Shown: piece by piece, positions 1 to 7,955 of the stretch | Position numbering within the stretch: position 1 is the first letter of the stretch | How the letters are laid out: every line of letters starts with the position of its first letter | Origin: Actinomycetota bacterium | Lineage (GTDB): Bacteria; Actinomycetota; Actinomycetes; S36-B12; UBA5976 | Assembly (NCBI GenBank): GCA_947373075.1 | Contig: CANBWF010000019.1 | Location: forward strand, 1-16,863 | DNA length: 16,863 nucleotides | Direction of reading: 5' to 3' | Position numbers and translations under genes: made by a program | Notes under the pieces: generated by a model | What the model was told of the DNA's origin: nothing | The model's database searches: none | What the model saw: only the letters and a program-made list of their open reading frames with translations

Positions 1-57
1 TACAACCAAATCAGCGACTTAACCGCCCGAATTAAAGCTCAACCGCGCCAGATGTAG
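1..57 (+). CDS. dnaA: DnaA chromosomal replication initiator, C-terminal end (partial)
   Basis: The first 57 bases read in frame 1 as YNQISDLTARIKAQPRQM followed by TAG. This matches the extreme C-terminus of DnaA domain IV, in which the last helix carries a YNQ(V/I)xxLTxRIK pattern. Domain IV is the helix-turn-helix region that binds DnaA boxes. The identification rests on this short tail plus position: it sits directly left of a DnaA-box cluster and dnaN, the classic dnaA-oriC-dnaN order. Only 18 residues are visible, so the ATPase domain cannot be judged. A 12-bp hairpin lies just after the stop. Confidence 0.85.
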   Translation, partial: YNQISDLTARIKAQPRQM

Positions 58-60
58 TTA

Positions 61-92
61 ATAACTAACAAATTACATTTTTTGTTAGTTAT
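61..92 (+). terminator. AT-rich hairpin after dnaA, possible terminator
   Basis: Bases 61-72 (ATAACTAACAAA) are perfectly complementary to 81-92 (TTTGTTAGTTAT), giving a 12-bp stem with an 8-base loop, starting 4 bases after the dnaA stop. The stem is weak in GC and no T-run follows the 3' arm; the T-run 78-83 lies in the loop and stem. It could end or stabilise the dnaA transcript, or be a structural element at the left edge of oriC. Confidence 0.4.
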
Positions 93-127
93 GTCAGTTA
101 AATCACAGAAGTCAACAATATGCACAG

Positions 128-148
128 TGTGGATAACTTTGTGGATAA
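128..148 (-). promoter_or_regulatory. Two perfect DnaA boxes (tandem, 12-base pitch)
   Basis: TGTGGATAA occurs at 128-136 and again at 140-148. Both are the exact reverse complement of the DnaA box TTATCCACA and have the same orientation. The 12-base start-to-start pitch is close to one helical turn, so two DnaA molecules could bind the same face of the DNA. Confidence 0.85.
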
Positions 149-207
149 AAATATCGGGTAAAAATCCTTTATTTCTCTATGTAGTTAACCTGCGGGTAAG
201 TGAATTT

Positions 208-241
208 ATATCCACACAAATCTGTGGATAACTGTGGATAA
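208..241. promoter_or_regulatory. Three DnaA boxes, one convergent and two tandem
   Basis: ATATCCACA at 208-216 (plus orientation, one mismatch at the first base) faces two exact minus-orientation boxes TGTGGATAA at 223-231 and 233-241. The two exact boxes have a 10-base pitch. This is the densest part of the origin and probably the core DnaA assembly site. Confidence 0.85.
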
Positions 242-261
242 CTTTTATTCTGTTGGGTTAC

Positions 262-352
262 TGGGGATAAGTGATGAAATTACCCACAGGTTCGCACCCA
301 AGTAAAAACCTGTCTACATAAGGCTAGATCTGGGTTTTCCACAGTATCCACC
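262..352. promoter_or_regulatory. Additional weaker DnaA boxes
   Basis: One-mismatch boxes are TGGGGATAA at 262-270 (minus orientation), TTACCCACA at 280-288 (plus) and TTTTCCACA at 335-343 (plus). A two-mismatch candidate, GTATCCACC, abuts at 344-352. Such lower-affinity boxes are typical of origins that load DnaA cooperatively. The last two are weak and could be chance in AT-rich DNA. Confidence 0.6.
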
Positions 353-410
353 GGTGCTACTACAACTATTAAAAAGATATATATCCAACTCCCAATACCC
401 AACTAAGTTG

Positions 411-438
411 TTGACGACAAAAATTAGCTCTGTAAATG
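411..438 (+). promoter_or_regulatory. Candidate dnaN promoter
   Basis: TTGACG at 411-416 is a good -35 hexamer. The best -10 partner at a 16-base spacing is TAAATG at 433-438, which matches the consensus poorly. Another weak candidate is TTGTCT at 471-476 with TAAAGG at 493-498. The dnaN gene needs a promoter here unless it is read through from dnaA, but I cannot choose between these. Confidence 0.3.
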
Positions 439-558
439 GAACCTAATTATTTTTAAACACCACTAGCAACTTGTCTGCTGTATGTGGCAACATAAAGGCT
501 CACTAAAGTACTAAGTACAAAAGATTTTAAATTTATTAATCAGCGGGTAGGAATAACT

Positions 559-1686
559 GTGAAGTTTCAAGTAGATCGAGATTTAATTGCTGAAGCTGCC
601 GTTTGGGTAGGACGAGTAATCCCACAACGGCCAGCGCAACCGATCTTGCGTGGAATCCACATCATTGCCGCTGACAACAAATTAACTATTTCTGGATCAG
701 ACCTAGATGTTCGTAACCAAGAAATAATTTCAGCAAATGTTATTGAACCTGGGGAAGTATTAATTTCAGGTCGGTTACTTTCAGACATTATGCGCGCACT
801 TCCAGCGGCGCCAATCGATGTTGCATCCGATGGAACTCGAATTGAAATAACAAGTGGACGATCATCGTTCACACTTCAAACAATGCCTACAGCTGAATAT
901 CCACCGGCACTAGAAATCCCAGAAGCAAGTGGCAAAGTAAACGCAAAAGATTTCACAACTGCAATTTCACAAATAGGTGTAGCAGCGGCGCGTGATGATT
1001 TCAGACAGCACCTAACTGGTATCAACTTCATAGTTGAAGGTAATGACATTGAGTTAGCTGCAACTGATGGAAATCGGTTAGCAGTAGCAAAACTTAACTG
1101 GTCACCAACGTCTGCGAAAATTTCTACTACTGCTTTAGTGCCAGCAAAATACATTGTTGATATTGCAAAGACACTTTCTCCGAATGATGACATCACACTT
1201 TCATTCGCCCAGGGCAACGAAGGTTTAATTGGCATCACAGCTGGTAATCGTCAAACAATTAGTCGCACAATTGCTAGTACATTCCCAACATATAAATCCT
1301 TGTTAGATTTTGAGCCGACGTCTACTGTGCAGATTGATACCGCAAAATTAATTGAAACTGTAAAACGTGTTTCACTTGTCCTAGATCACAACTCACCAAT
1401 CGCACTTAGTTTCGAAGATGGTGAAACCTGTGTATTCGGCGCCGGCGGAATTGGTGAACGATCAGAGGCGCGCGAATATTTGGAGAGCACACTAACTGGG
1501 GAAAGTTTGACTCTTGGCTTCTTCCCTAACTTCCTAATTGAAGGACTTTCTTCATTAAACGGCGCCATTACTGAAATTTCTTTAACCGCACCAATGAAGC
1601 CGGCATTGTTGGTCGGTAAGCCTGAAATTGATGCAGCTGCGAGCGACGCTCATAAATATTTGTTACTACCTCGCCGTCTCGACTAA
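559..1686 (+). CDS. dnaN: DNA polymerase III subunit beta (sliding clamp)
   Basis: This 375-residue protein has the usual length of the bacterial beta clamp, a ring-shaped homodimer that tethers the replicative polymerase and many repair proteins to DNA. Recognisable family segments include LTISGSDLDV near residue 43, the central-domain TDGNRLA near residue 170, and the C-terminal LLLPRRLD, the equivalent of the M-P-x-R end that lines the partner-binding pocket. The start is GTG at 559, preceded by AGGA at 549-552 with a 6-base spacing. Its stop codon shares one base with the recF start, implying translational coupling. Many actinobacteria carry gnd between dnaN and recF; that gene is absent here. 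Confidence 0.97.
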   Translation: MKFQVDRDLIAEAAVWVGRVIPQRPAQPILRGIHIIAADNKLTISGSDLDVRNQEIISANVIEPGEVLISGRLLSDIMRALPAAPIDVASDGTRIEITSGRSSFTLQTMPTAEYPPALEIPEASGKVNAKDFTTAISQIGVAAARDDFRQHLTGINFIVEGNDIELAATDGNRLAVAKLNWSPTSAKISTTALVPAKYIVDIAKTLSPNDDITLSFAQGNEGLIGITAGNRQTISRTIASTFPTYKSLLDFEPTSTVQIDTAKLIETVKRVSLVLDHNSPIALSFEDGETCVFGAGGIGERSEAREYLESTLTGESLTLGFFPNFLIEGLSSLNGAITEISLTAPMKPALLVGKPEIDAAASDAHKYLLLPRRLD

Positions 1687-2801
1687 TGAAAATTAGTGCA
1701 CTCGGTCTCGCTAACTTTCGTAGTCATGAGTTGCTGCAACTTGATCTAGCCGATGGAACCACAAGCATCGTTGGCCGTAATGGATTAGGTAAGACCAACA
1801 TAATTGAGGCAATTCACTACAGCGCAACTTTGGATAGCCACCGAGTTACCCAAGATGCGCCCTTGATTCGTCACGATTGTGCCAGCGCATTTTTGGAAGT
1901 CACTGCGCAAAAACATGGACGCGTGGCAAAAGTGGCCGTAACAATAAATCGCGATAAAGCAAATGTTGTTGAGTTGAATGGCAGCCCAGTTCGACGACCG
2001 CGTGATGTAGTTGGTGTGATCCAAGTTGTGGTTTTCTCGCCGGAAGATCTTGATTTAGTAAAAAATGAACCTGCAGTTCGGCGTAGGTTTTTGGATGACT
2101 TTTTAATGTTGCAGTCGCCACGCATGGCAGACATTAAACAAGATTACGAACGAGCGTTAAAGCAGCGAAATAGTTTGTTGAAATCGGCTGGTCGGCGAGC
2201 ACTTAGTGAAACAGCGCGCAACACATTAGTCGCTTGGGACGAGCAGTTGATTAAGTATGGGGCCGAGTTAGTTTTAGCCCGATTAAAAGCGATTGAAGCA
2301 CTATTGCCGCACGTACAAGAATTTGGAAATGTTATTAGTGACACCACCGAGCCGATCATGGCTAGCTATCAGTCGAGTTGGCTCACTGAACCAACACAGA
2401 GTCTGGCTAGCATTAGCGAGCAATTACGCGATGCACTAGCTGCTAGGCACAGCGAAGAAGTTGATCGCGGGTTAACTCTTTCTGGGCCGCACCGTGACGA
2501 CTTGGCACTGGAATTAAATAATGCGCCAGTGCGAAACTATGCCTCACACGGTCAGTCTTGGTCGGTTGCTATCGCCTTACGCATGGCCACTTTTGAAGTG
2601 CTGCGCGAACATGATTCAGACCCAGTGCTAATTCTTGATGATGTTTTTGCTGAACTCGATGCAAAACGTCGTGCTCGACTAGTAGCAACAATTGCTGATG
2701 TTGAACAGACCATAATTACTGTTGCCGATATCCAAGATGTGCCGGCAGATTTGGCAGGCGTTCAATATTGGCTGGACGACGGAGCTGCACATGTTAAATA
2801 A
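1686..2801 (+). CDS. recF: DNA replication/repair protein RecF
   Basis: This 371-residue SMC-like ATPase binds gapped DNA and helps load RecA during recombinational gap repair and restart of stalled forks. The Walker A motif GRNGLGKT is at residues 30-37. The ABC signature region is SHGQSWSVA at about 287-295, and Walker B/D-loop VLILDDVFAELD is at 314-325. The family motif LSGPHRDDL is at 265-273. Length and motif order are complete. The start ATG overlaps the dnaN stop by one base (TAATG), and the gene end overlaps dciA by 11 bases, so dnaN-recF-dciA is very likely one transcript. Confidence 0.97.
   Translation: MKISALGLANFRSHELLQLDLADGTTSIVGRNGLGKTNIIEAIHYSATLDSHRVTQDAPLIRHDCASAFLEVTAQKHGRVAKVAVTINRDKANVVELNGSPVRRPRDVVGVIQVVVFSPEDLDLVKNEPAVRRRFLDDFLMLQSPRMADIKQDYERALKQRNSLLKSAGRRALSETARNTLVAWDEQLIKYGAELVLARLKAIEALLPHVQEFGNVISDTTEPIMASYQSSWLTEPTQSLASISEQLRDALAARHSEEVDRGLTLSGPHRDDLALELNNAPVRNYASHGQSWSVAIALRMATFEVLREHDSDPVLILDDVFAELDAKRRARLVATIADVEQTIITVADIQDVPADLAGVQYWLDDGAAHVK
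2781..2784 (+). promoter_or_regulatory. Ribosome binding site that sets the dciA start
   Basis: GGAG at 2781-2784 lies 6 bases before ATG 2791, inside the 3' end of recF. It supports 2791 over the upstream in-frame ATG at 2722, which would overlap recF by 80 bases. Confidence 0.65.
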
Positions 2802-3300
2802 CGAGCAGCACGAGTTTTTGAAGTCAATCCTTACTCGCGCACGACTACGTAAGGGAATTCCGGCAAGGACCACGCCCACATTTAATCGCGTCGTGGATGA
2901 GCAGCGAAGTGGCGCGGGCCCCGATGTCCGAGACCCGGCGCAACTTTCCATGCTTGTTGATCACCTGATTGTGGCCAAAGGCTGGGACTTAAATATCACT
3001 GCTGGAAAGTTGCACGCAATGTGGCCGCAACTAGCAGGTGAGCAAGTGGCAGATCACGTGCAAATCGAAACTTTGAATCTAGATCCGAGTGGTACCTCTG
3101 GTGTGTTAATTTTGCGGGCTGACTCAACAGCCTGGGCAACACAAATGCGACTCTATATTCCTAAAATTGTGCAGACTTTGGCCGATGAATTTGGCGCAGG
3201 TGTAGTGACCGATATTCAAGTGCTTGGACCAAGCGCGCCGTCTTGGAAACACGGCCTTAGAAGTGTGCCGGGACGCGGTCCTAGAGACACATATGGGTAG
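2791..3300 (+). CDS. dciA: DciA-like DUF721 protein, putative DnaB helicase loader/operator
   Basis: The 169-residue product carries the actinobacterial DUF721 pattern. It has a variable N-terminus, then GPDVRDPAQL near residue 43, then a KH-like core with LIVAKGWDLNI, MWPQLAGEQVADH and the hallmark LRADSTAWATQMRL near residues 107-120. The tail is VLGPSAPSWKHG followed by GRGPRDTYG. DciA proteins interact with and help load the replicative helicase DnaB in bacteria lacking DnaC/DnaI; dnaB itself is present at 10361 in this window. The start is chosen from the GGAG site at 2781 and the 11-base overlap with recF. Naming is from family and synteny; loader activity is inferred. Confidence 0.88.
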   Translation: MLNNEQHEFLKSILTRARLRKGIPARTTPTFNRVVDEQRSGAGPDVRDPAQLSMLVDHLIVAKGWDLNITAGKLHAMWPQLAGEQVADHVQIETLNLDPSGTSGVLILRADSTAWATQMRLYIPKIVQTLADEFGAGVVTDIQVLGPSAPSWKHGLRSVPGRGPRDTYG

Positions 3301-3423
3301 TGAGTTTAGGCCTATTTTTGACGGATAAACCGATAGGATTGAGGTACTCACACACAGATAAAAAGTGGCAAATTTAGCCACCGAAAATCGTGTGTTTTAT
3401 CCCACTAACTGGAAGGCCTACTA
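3301..3423 (+). promoter_or_regulatory. gyrB upstream region with candidate promoter and nested inverted repeats
   Basis: A -35-like TTGACG sits at 3318-3323, but no convincing -10 follows at 16-18 bases. A TAGGAT hexamer at 3334-3339 is a possible -10 with no good -35 of its own. Three nested complementary pairs are visible: TGAGT 3301-3305 with ACTCA 3346-3350, CCTAT 3311-3315 with ATAGG 3333-3337, and CGG 3322-3324 with CCG 3330-3332. The gyrB ribosome site GGAAGG is at 3411-3416, 7 bases before the GTG start. Gyrase promoters are commonly supercoiling-sensitive; whether these repeats take part is unknown. Confidence 0.4.
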
Positions 3424-5391
3424 GTGTCATATGACGCCAGTGCCATTCAGGTCCTTGAGGGCCTGGATGCTGTTCGTAAACGCCCCGGAATGTACATCGG
3501 TTCAACCGGTGAACGCGGGCTACACCACTTGGTTTATGAAGTTGTCGACAACTCTGTTGACGAAGCACTAGCGGGTCATTGCACGCACATCGATGTAACT
3601 ATTTTGGCCGATGGCGGAGTGCGTGTTATCGACAATGGTCGCGGTATTCCAGTGGATATTGTTCCATCTGAGGGCAAACCAGCCGTTGAAGTCGTTTTAA
3701 CCGTGCTACACGCCGGTGGAAAGTTTGGCGGCGGCGGCTACGCAGTCTCTGGCGGCCTTCACGGCGTTGGTGTGTCAGTTGTTAACGCGCTTTCAACGAA
3801 CGTTGATGTTGAGGTAAAGCGCGAAGGATCAATCTGGACCCAGTCCTACAAACACGGTGTCCCAGTAGCCCCGCTGGCTAAAGGTGGCAAAACCGAGACA
3901 ACTGGTACTGCAGTTACTTTCTGGGCCGATGGCGATATTTTTGAAACGCTACATTATGACTTCGATACCTTAGCTAGGCGCTTCCAGGAAATGGCGTTCC
4001 TAAACCGCGGTCTAACTCTTTCGTTAACCGACGAGCGGGCTGCAACTTTTGCTAGCACCGACGAGCGTGGCGAAGAAGTAATTGAAAGCGGAAACCGCAG
4101 CGTCAGCTATTACTACGAAGGCGGCATCGCTGATTTCGTTCGACATCTAAACTCAACCAAAGTTGCAGCGCACGGCGAAGTAATTGAAATTGCGGCTGAG
4201 GATGACGAGCGTGGGCTAAGTGCGGAGCTCGCATTGCAGTGGAGCAACAGCTACACCGAATCTGTTTACACCTTCGCAAACACGATCAACACAATTGAAG
4301 GCGGAACCCACGAAGAAGGTTTCCGCGCTGCACTCACGACATTGGTCAATAAGTTTGCGCGCGAGTGGAACATCCTGAAAGAAAAAGACACCAACCTTTC
4401 CGGTGAAGATGTTCGCGAAGGTTTAACTGCAATCGTCTCAATCAAACTGCGCGAACCACAGTTTGAAGGTCAGACTAAAACCAAACTTGGAAATACTGAA
4501 GCAAAAGCATTCGTACAAAAAGTAGTGAACGAGCAGCTAGGTGCTTGGTTTGAAAAGAACCCAAGCGAAGGCAAAGAAATTGCCCGCAAGTCTGTACAGG
4601 CTGCAACAGCTCGACTAGCTGCTCGCAAGGCACGTGACCTAGCGCGTAACCGAAAAGGCCTCTTAGGCAGCAGCGGTTTGCCAGGCAAGCTAAAAGATTG
4701 TTCGAGCACCGAGCCGAGCGAGTGCGAAGTATTCATTGTTGAAGGTGACTCAGCAGGTGGTTCTGCTGGCCAGGGTCGCGATCCACGGACCCAAGCTATT
4801 TTGCCGATTCGTGGAAAAATTCTGAACGTTGAAAAAACTCGGCTCGACAAAGTGCTAGCCAATACTGAAGTTCAGTCACTGATCTCTGCTTTTGGTACTG
4901 GTATCCAGGACGAATACGACATCAACAAATTGCGCTACCACAAAGTTGTTTTGATGGCTGATGCTGACGTTGATGGTCAGCACATCCGCACACTACTTCT
5001 GACTTTCTTATTCCGTTACATGCGTCCGCTTGTCGATGGTGGCTACGTTTACCTCGCACAACCACCGTTGTTCAAAATCAAATGGTCGCGCGAAGCTCCG
5101 GCTTACGCCTACAGCGACCGTGAACGTGATGCAATTGTTGAAGCTGGACTCGCTGCCGGCAAGAAACTACGTACCGAAGACATTCAGCGCTACAAGGGAC
5201 TCGGTGAAATGAATGCCGAAGAGTTGTGGGAAACCACAATGGATCCACAGCGACGAGTACTACTACAAGTTTCAGTTGACGATGCTGCGCAAGCAGATCA
5301 ATTGTTCTCGACCCTCATGGGTGAAGATGTCGAAAGTCGCCGCAACTTCATTCAACGCAATGCTCGCGACGTACGCTTCTTGGATATCTGA
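3424..5391 (+). CDS. gyrB: DNA gyrase subunit B
   Basis: This 655-residue ATPase subunit of gyrase powers negative supercoiling as an A2B2 tetramer. The GHKL ATP site is intact: EVVDNSVDEALAG (39-51), DNGRGIP (70-76), and the lid GGLHGVGVSVVNALS (110-124). The TOPRIM metal site has EGDSAGG at 440-446 and DADVD at 513-517. The C-terminal PLVDGGYVYLAQPPL and QRYKGLGEMN (588-597) are typical. The GTG start at 3424 is set by GGAAGG at 3411-3416. One oddity is Gly449: most GyrB proteins have lysine right after EGDSAGGSA (E. coli position 433 by my counting). The stop overlaps the gyrA ATG by one base (TGATG). Confidence 0.98.
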   Translation: MSYDASAIQVLEGLDAVRKRPGMYIGSTGERGLHHLVYEVVDNSVDEALAGHCTHIDVTILADGGVRVIDNGRGIPVDIVPSEGKPAVEVVLTVLHAGGKFGGGGYAVSGGLHGVGVSVVNALSTNVDVEVKREGSIWTQSYKHGVPVAPLAKGGKTETTGTAVTFWADGDIFETLHYDFDTLARRFQEMAFLNRGLTLSLTDERAATFASTDERGEEVIESGNRSVSYYYEGGIADFVRHLNSTKVAAHGEVIEIAAEDDERGLSAELALQWSNSYTESVYTFANTINTIEGGTHEEGFRAALTTLVNKFAREWNILKEKDTNLSGEDVREGLTAIVSIKLREPQFEGQTKTKLGNTEAKAFVQKVVNEQLGAWFEKNPSEGKEIARKSVQAATARLAARKARDLARNRKGLLGSSGLPGKLKDCSSTEPSECEVFIVEGDSAGGSAGQGRDPRTQAILPIRGKILNVEKTRLDKVLANTEVQSLISAFGTGIQDEYDINKLRYHKVVLMADADVDGQHIRTLLLTFLFRYMRPLVDGGYVYLAQPPLFKIKWSREAPAYAYSDRERDAIVEAGLAAGKKLRTEDIQRYKGLGEMNAEELWETTMDPQRRVLLQVSVDDAAQADQLFSTLMGEDVESRRNFIQRNARDVRFLDI

Positions 5392-7955
5392 TGACTGAAA
5401 TTTCGGAAACAAACGACCACATCGAAGTTGTTGACCTGCATGTAGAAATGCAGCGCTCCTACCTCGACTACGCGATGAGTGTTATCGTCTCGCGCGCACT
5501 TCCAGATGTTCGAGATGGTTTAAAGCCAGTGCATCGCCGCGTTATTTACGCGATGTACGACGGTGGATATCGCCCAGACCGATCATTTAACAAGAGCGCT
5601 CGCGTTGTTGGTGAAGTTATGGGTCAGTACCACCCACACGGCGATAGTGCGATTTATGACACCTTAGTTCGACTCACCCAAAGCTGGTCATTGCGTTACC
5701 CGTTGGCTCAGGGTCAAGGCAACTTTGGTTCACCAGGTAACGATTCACCAGCTGCTGCGCGTTATACCGAGGCACGTCTTGCTCCACTTGCGATGGAAAT
5801 GGTTCGCGATATTGATCAGGACACCGTTGATTTCACTCCGAACTACGACGGCAAGAATCTTGAACCAACAGTTTTACCAGCACGCTTTCCAAACCTGCTC
5901 GTAAATGGCTCGTCCGGTATTGCTGTTGGTATGGCCACCAACATTCCGCCACACAACCTTCGTGAAGTTGCGGCTGGCGTTCAGTGGTCGTTAGAAAATC
6001 CAGAAGCAAGCCGTGAAGAATTACTTGAAGCATTGATGGAACGCGTTAGCGGACCTGACTTCCCAACGGGCGCATTGATTGTTGGTCGTCGTGGCATCCA
6101 AGATGCGCAGCGCACAGGCCGAGGCTCAATCACGATGCGAGCGGTTACGGAGATCACAGAAGACAAGCGCGGTCGAACCGTGATTGTGATTACTGAACTG
6201 CCGTACCAGGTGAATCCAGATAATTTAATTTCGCGAATCGCTGAACTGCATGACCAAGGCAAGATCACAGGCATCGCAGACATCATCGATGAAACAAGTA
6301 GCCGAACGGGCATGCGCATTGTTGTCGTACTTAAGCGCGATGCAGTGGCAAAGGTTGTGCTTAACAACTTGTTCAAGCACACACAGCTGCAAGATAATTT
6401 CGGAGCCAACATGTTGGCTCTTGTTGATGGTGTGCCGCGCACGCTCACTCTTGATGCGTTTGTTTCAAACTGGATTACACATCAGATTGAAGTCATCCAA
6501 CGTCGCACTGCATACCGCTTACGTATTGCACAAGAGCGCGTACATATTTTAATTGGCCTACTAAAGGCAATCGATCGCATTGACGAAGTCATTGCATTGA
6601 TTCGTGGTTCTGCATCTGCATCGACTGCGCAACAGGGCTTACAGGACCTACTTGAGATTGATGAAATTCAAGCACAAGCAATTCTTGATATGCAGCTTCG
6701 TAAGTTGGCGGCGCTGGAACGCAATGAATTACAAAATCAGCACGATAAGTTGATGGCTGAAATTGCTGACTACGAAGATATCCTTGGGAGCATTGTTCGT
6801 CAGCGTTCCATCGTTAGTGAAGAGCTTGCTGAAATCGTTGCCAAGTTTGGTGACGAGCGACGTTCACAAATTGTTGCTGATGAAAATGATGTAACTAATG
6901 AAGATCTAATCGTCAATGAACCGGTTGTAGTAACAATCACTGCGGACGGTTACGTGAAGCGAACCAAGGCTGGCCTGTACCGTGCACAACGTCGCGGTGG
7001 TCGGGGAGTTAAAGGCGCAGCGCTTAAGCAAGACGATGTTGTTGCACACTTCTTTGTGACAACTACTCACAACTGGATTTTGTTCTTTACTAATCGTGGT
7101 CGAGTATTCCGCGTCAAAGCCTATGAACTTACCGAAGCAGGCCGCGATGCACGTGGCCAGCATGTAGCTAACTTGCTACAACTTGCTCCGGATGAAGAGA
7201 TTGCCCAGGTACTTGATCTGAAAAACTACGAGCAGGCACCGTACTTGGTTTTGGCAACCCGTGGTGGAACTGTGAAGAAGACTCGTCTAACCGAATATGA
7301 TTCACCGCGAAGCACCGGCCTAATTGCCATCAACTTACGCGAAGATGACAGCTTGGTCAGTGCGCAGCTCGTTAGCGCCGAAGATGATGTAATTTTGGTT
7401 ACCAAACTTGGTTACTCAGTGCGCTTCCATGCATCAGACGATACGCTGCGCCCAATGGGTCGTTCCGCGACTGGTGTTATCGGTATTCGCTTCAAGAGTG
7501 CTGATGATTATTTGCTCTCACTCGAAGTTGCCCTTGAAGATGATTACCTAGTAACAGTTACTGATGGAGGTTGGGTAAAACGGACTCAACTATCCGAATG
7601 GAATGCAAAGGGTCGTGGCACCCAAGGTGTTCGGGCTATGCGCTTAGTTGAAAGACGTGGCGGACTCGCAGGCGCACTTGTTTGTAAGGGTGACGATGAA
7701 CTTTTCGCAATCGCTTCAAATGGTGTGGTAATCCGAACTCGAGTTGATGAAATTCGTGCCGCTGGTCGAGACACCATGGGTGTTTCTTTGATGAAGGTGG
7801 CCGAAGAAGATCAGGTGGTCGCTGTTGCTCGTTCATCAGCTGCATCATTGGCGCTGCTAGATGAACTTGCTTTGGATGAACCGGTAGCTGATGAAGCAAC
7901 TGAAACTGATGGTGAAGTTGTGACCGAAGTAGTTGTAGAAGGTGAGCCAAGCTAA
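5391..7955 (+). CDS. gyrA: DNA gyrase subunit A
   Basis: This 854-residue subunit carries out DNA cleavage, strand passage and wrapping. The catalytic tyrosine is Tyr125 in AARYTEARL. The quinolone-contact segment HPHGDSAIYDTLVR (81-94) has Ser86 and Asp90, equivalent to E. coli Ser83 and Asp87. Mycobacteria have alanine at the Ser86 position, so this protein has the classical quinolone-sensitive residues. The winged-helix/tower core is followed by a beta-pinwheel C-terminal domain with the GyrA box QRRGGRG, needed for DNA wrapping. The last 40 or so residues form an acidic Ala/Glu/Val-rich tail. The TAATG overlap at the 3' end couples it to the DUF3566 gene. Confidence 0.98.
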   Translation: MTEISETNDHIEVVDLHVEMQRSYLDYAMSVIVSRALPDVRDGLKPVHRRVIYAMYDGGYRPDRSFNKSARVVGEVMGQYHPHGDSAIYDTLVRLTQSWSLRYPLAQGQGNFGSPGNDSPAAARYTEARLAPLAMEMVRDIDQDTVDFTPNYDGKNLEPTVLPARFPNLLVNGSSGIAVGMATNIPPHNLREVAAGVQWSLENPEASREELLEALMERVSGPDFPTGALIVGRRGIQDAQRTGRGSITMRAVTEITEDKRGRTVIVITELPYQVNPDNLISRIAELHDQGKITGIADIIDETSSRTGMRIVVVLKRDAVAKVVLNNLFKHTQLQDNFGANMLALVDGVPRTLTLDAFVSNWITHQIEVIQRRTAYRLRIAQERVHILIGLLKAIDRIDEVIALIRGSASASTAQQGLQDLLEIDEIQAQAILDMQLRKLAALERNELQNQHDKLMAEIADYEDILGSIVRQRSIVSEELAEIVAKFGDERRSQIVADENDVTNEDLIVNEPVVVTITADGYVKRTKAGLYRAQRRGGRGVKGAALKQDDVVAHFFVTTTHNWILFFTNRGRVFRVKAYELTEAGRDARGQHVANLLQLAPDEEIAQVLDLKNYEQAPYLVLATRGGTVKKTRLTEYDSPRSTGLIAINLREDDSLVSAQLVSAEDDVILVTKLGYSVRFHASDDTLRPMGRSATGVIGIRFKSADDYLLSLEVALEDDYLVTVTDGGWVKRTQLSEWNAKGRGTQGVRAMRLVERRGGLAGALVCKGDDELFAIASNGVVIRTRVDEIRAAGRDTMGVSLMKVAEEDQVVAVARSSAASLALLDELALDEPVADEATETDGEVVTEVVVEGEPS

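Larger units (their letters stand above)
58..558. other. oriC: Chromosomal replication origin (oriC), dnaA-dnaN intergenic region
   Basis: This 501-base stretch has no credible gene and lies between dnaA and dnaN, the usual actinobacterial origin position. It contains at least eight matches to the DnaA box TTATCCACA (four exact, four with one mismatch) between 128 and 343. AT-rich tracts that could unwind lie to the right, at about 361-384, 444-456 and 518-540. The right part (about 400-558) must also hold the dnaN promoter. Function is inferred from box density and gene context; no strand-opening site can be proven from sequence alone. Confidence 0.9.

Noticed and set aside
2722..2790. Upstream in-frame ATG for dciA
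   Set aside because: It would overlap recF by 80 bases; ATG 2791 has a well-placed GGAG and the N-terminal extension does not look like DUF721.
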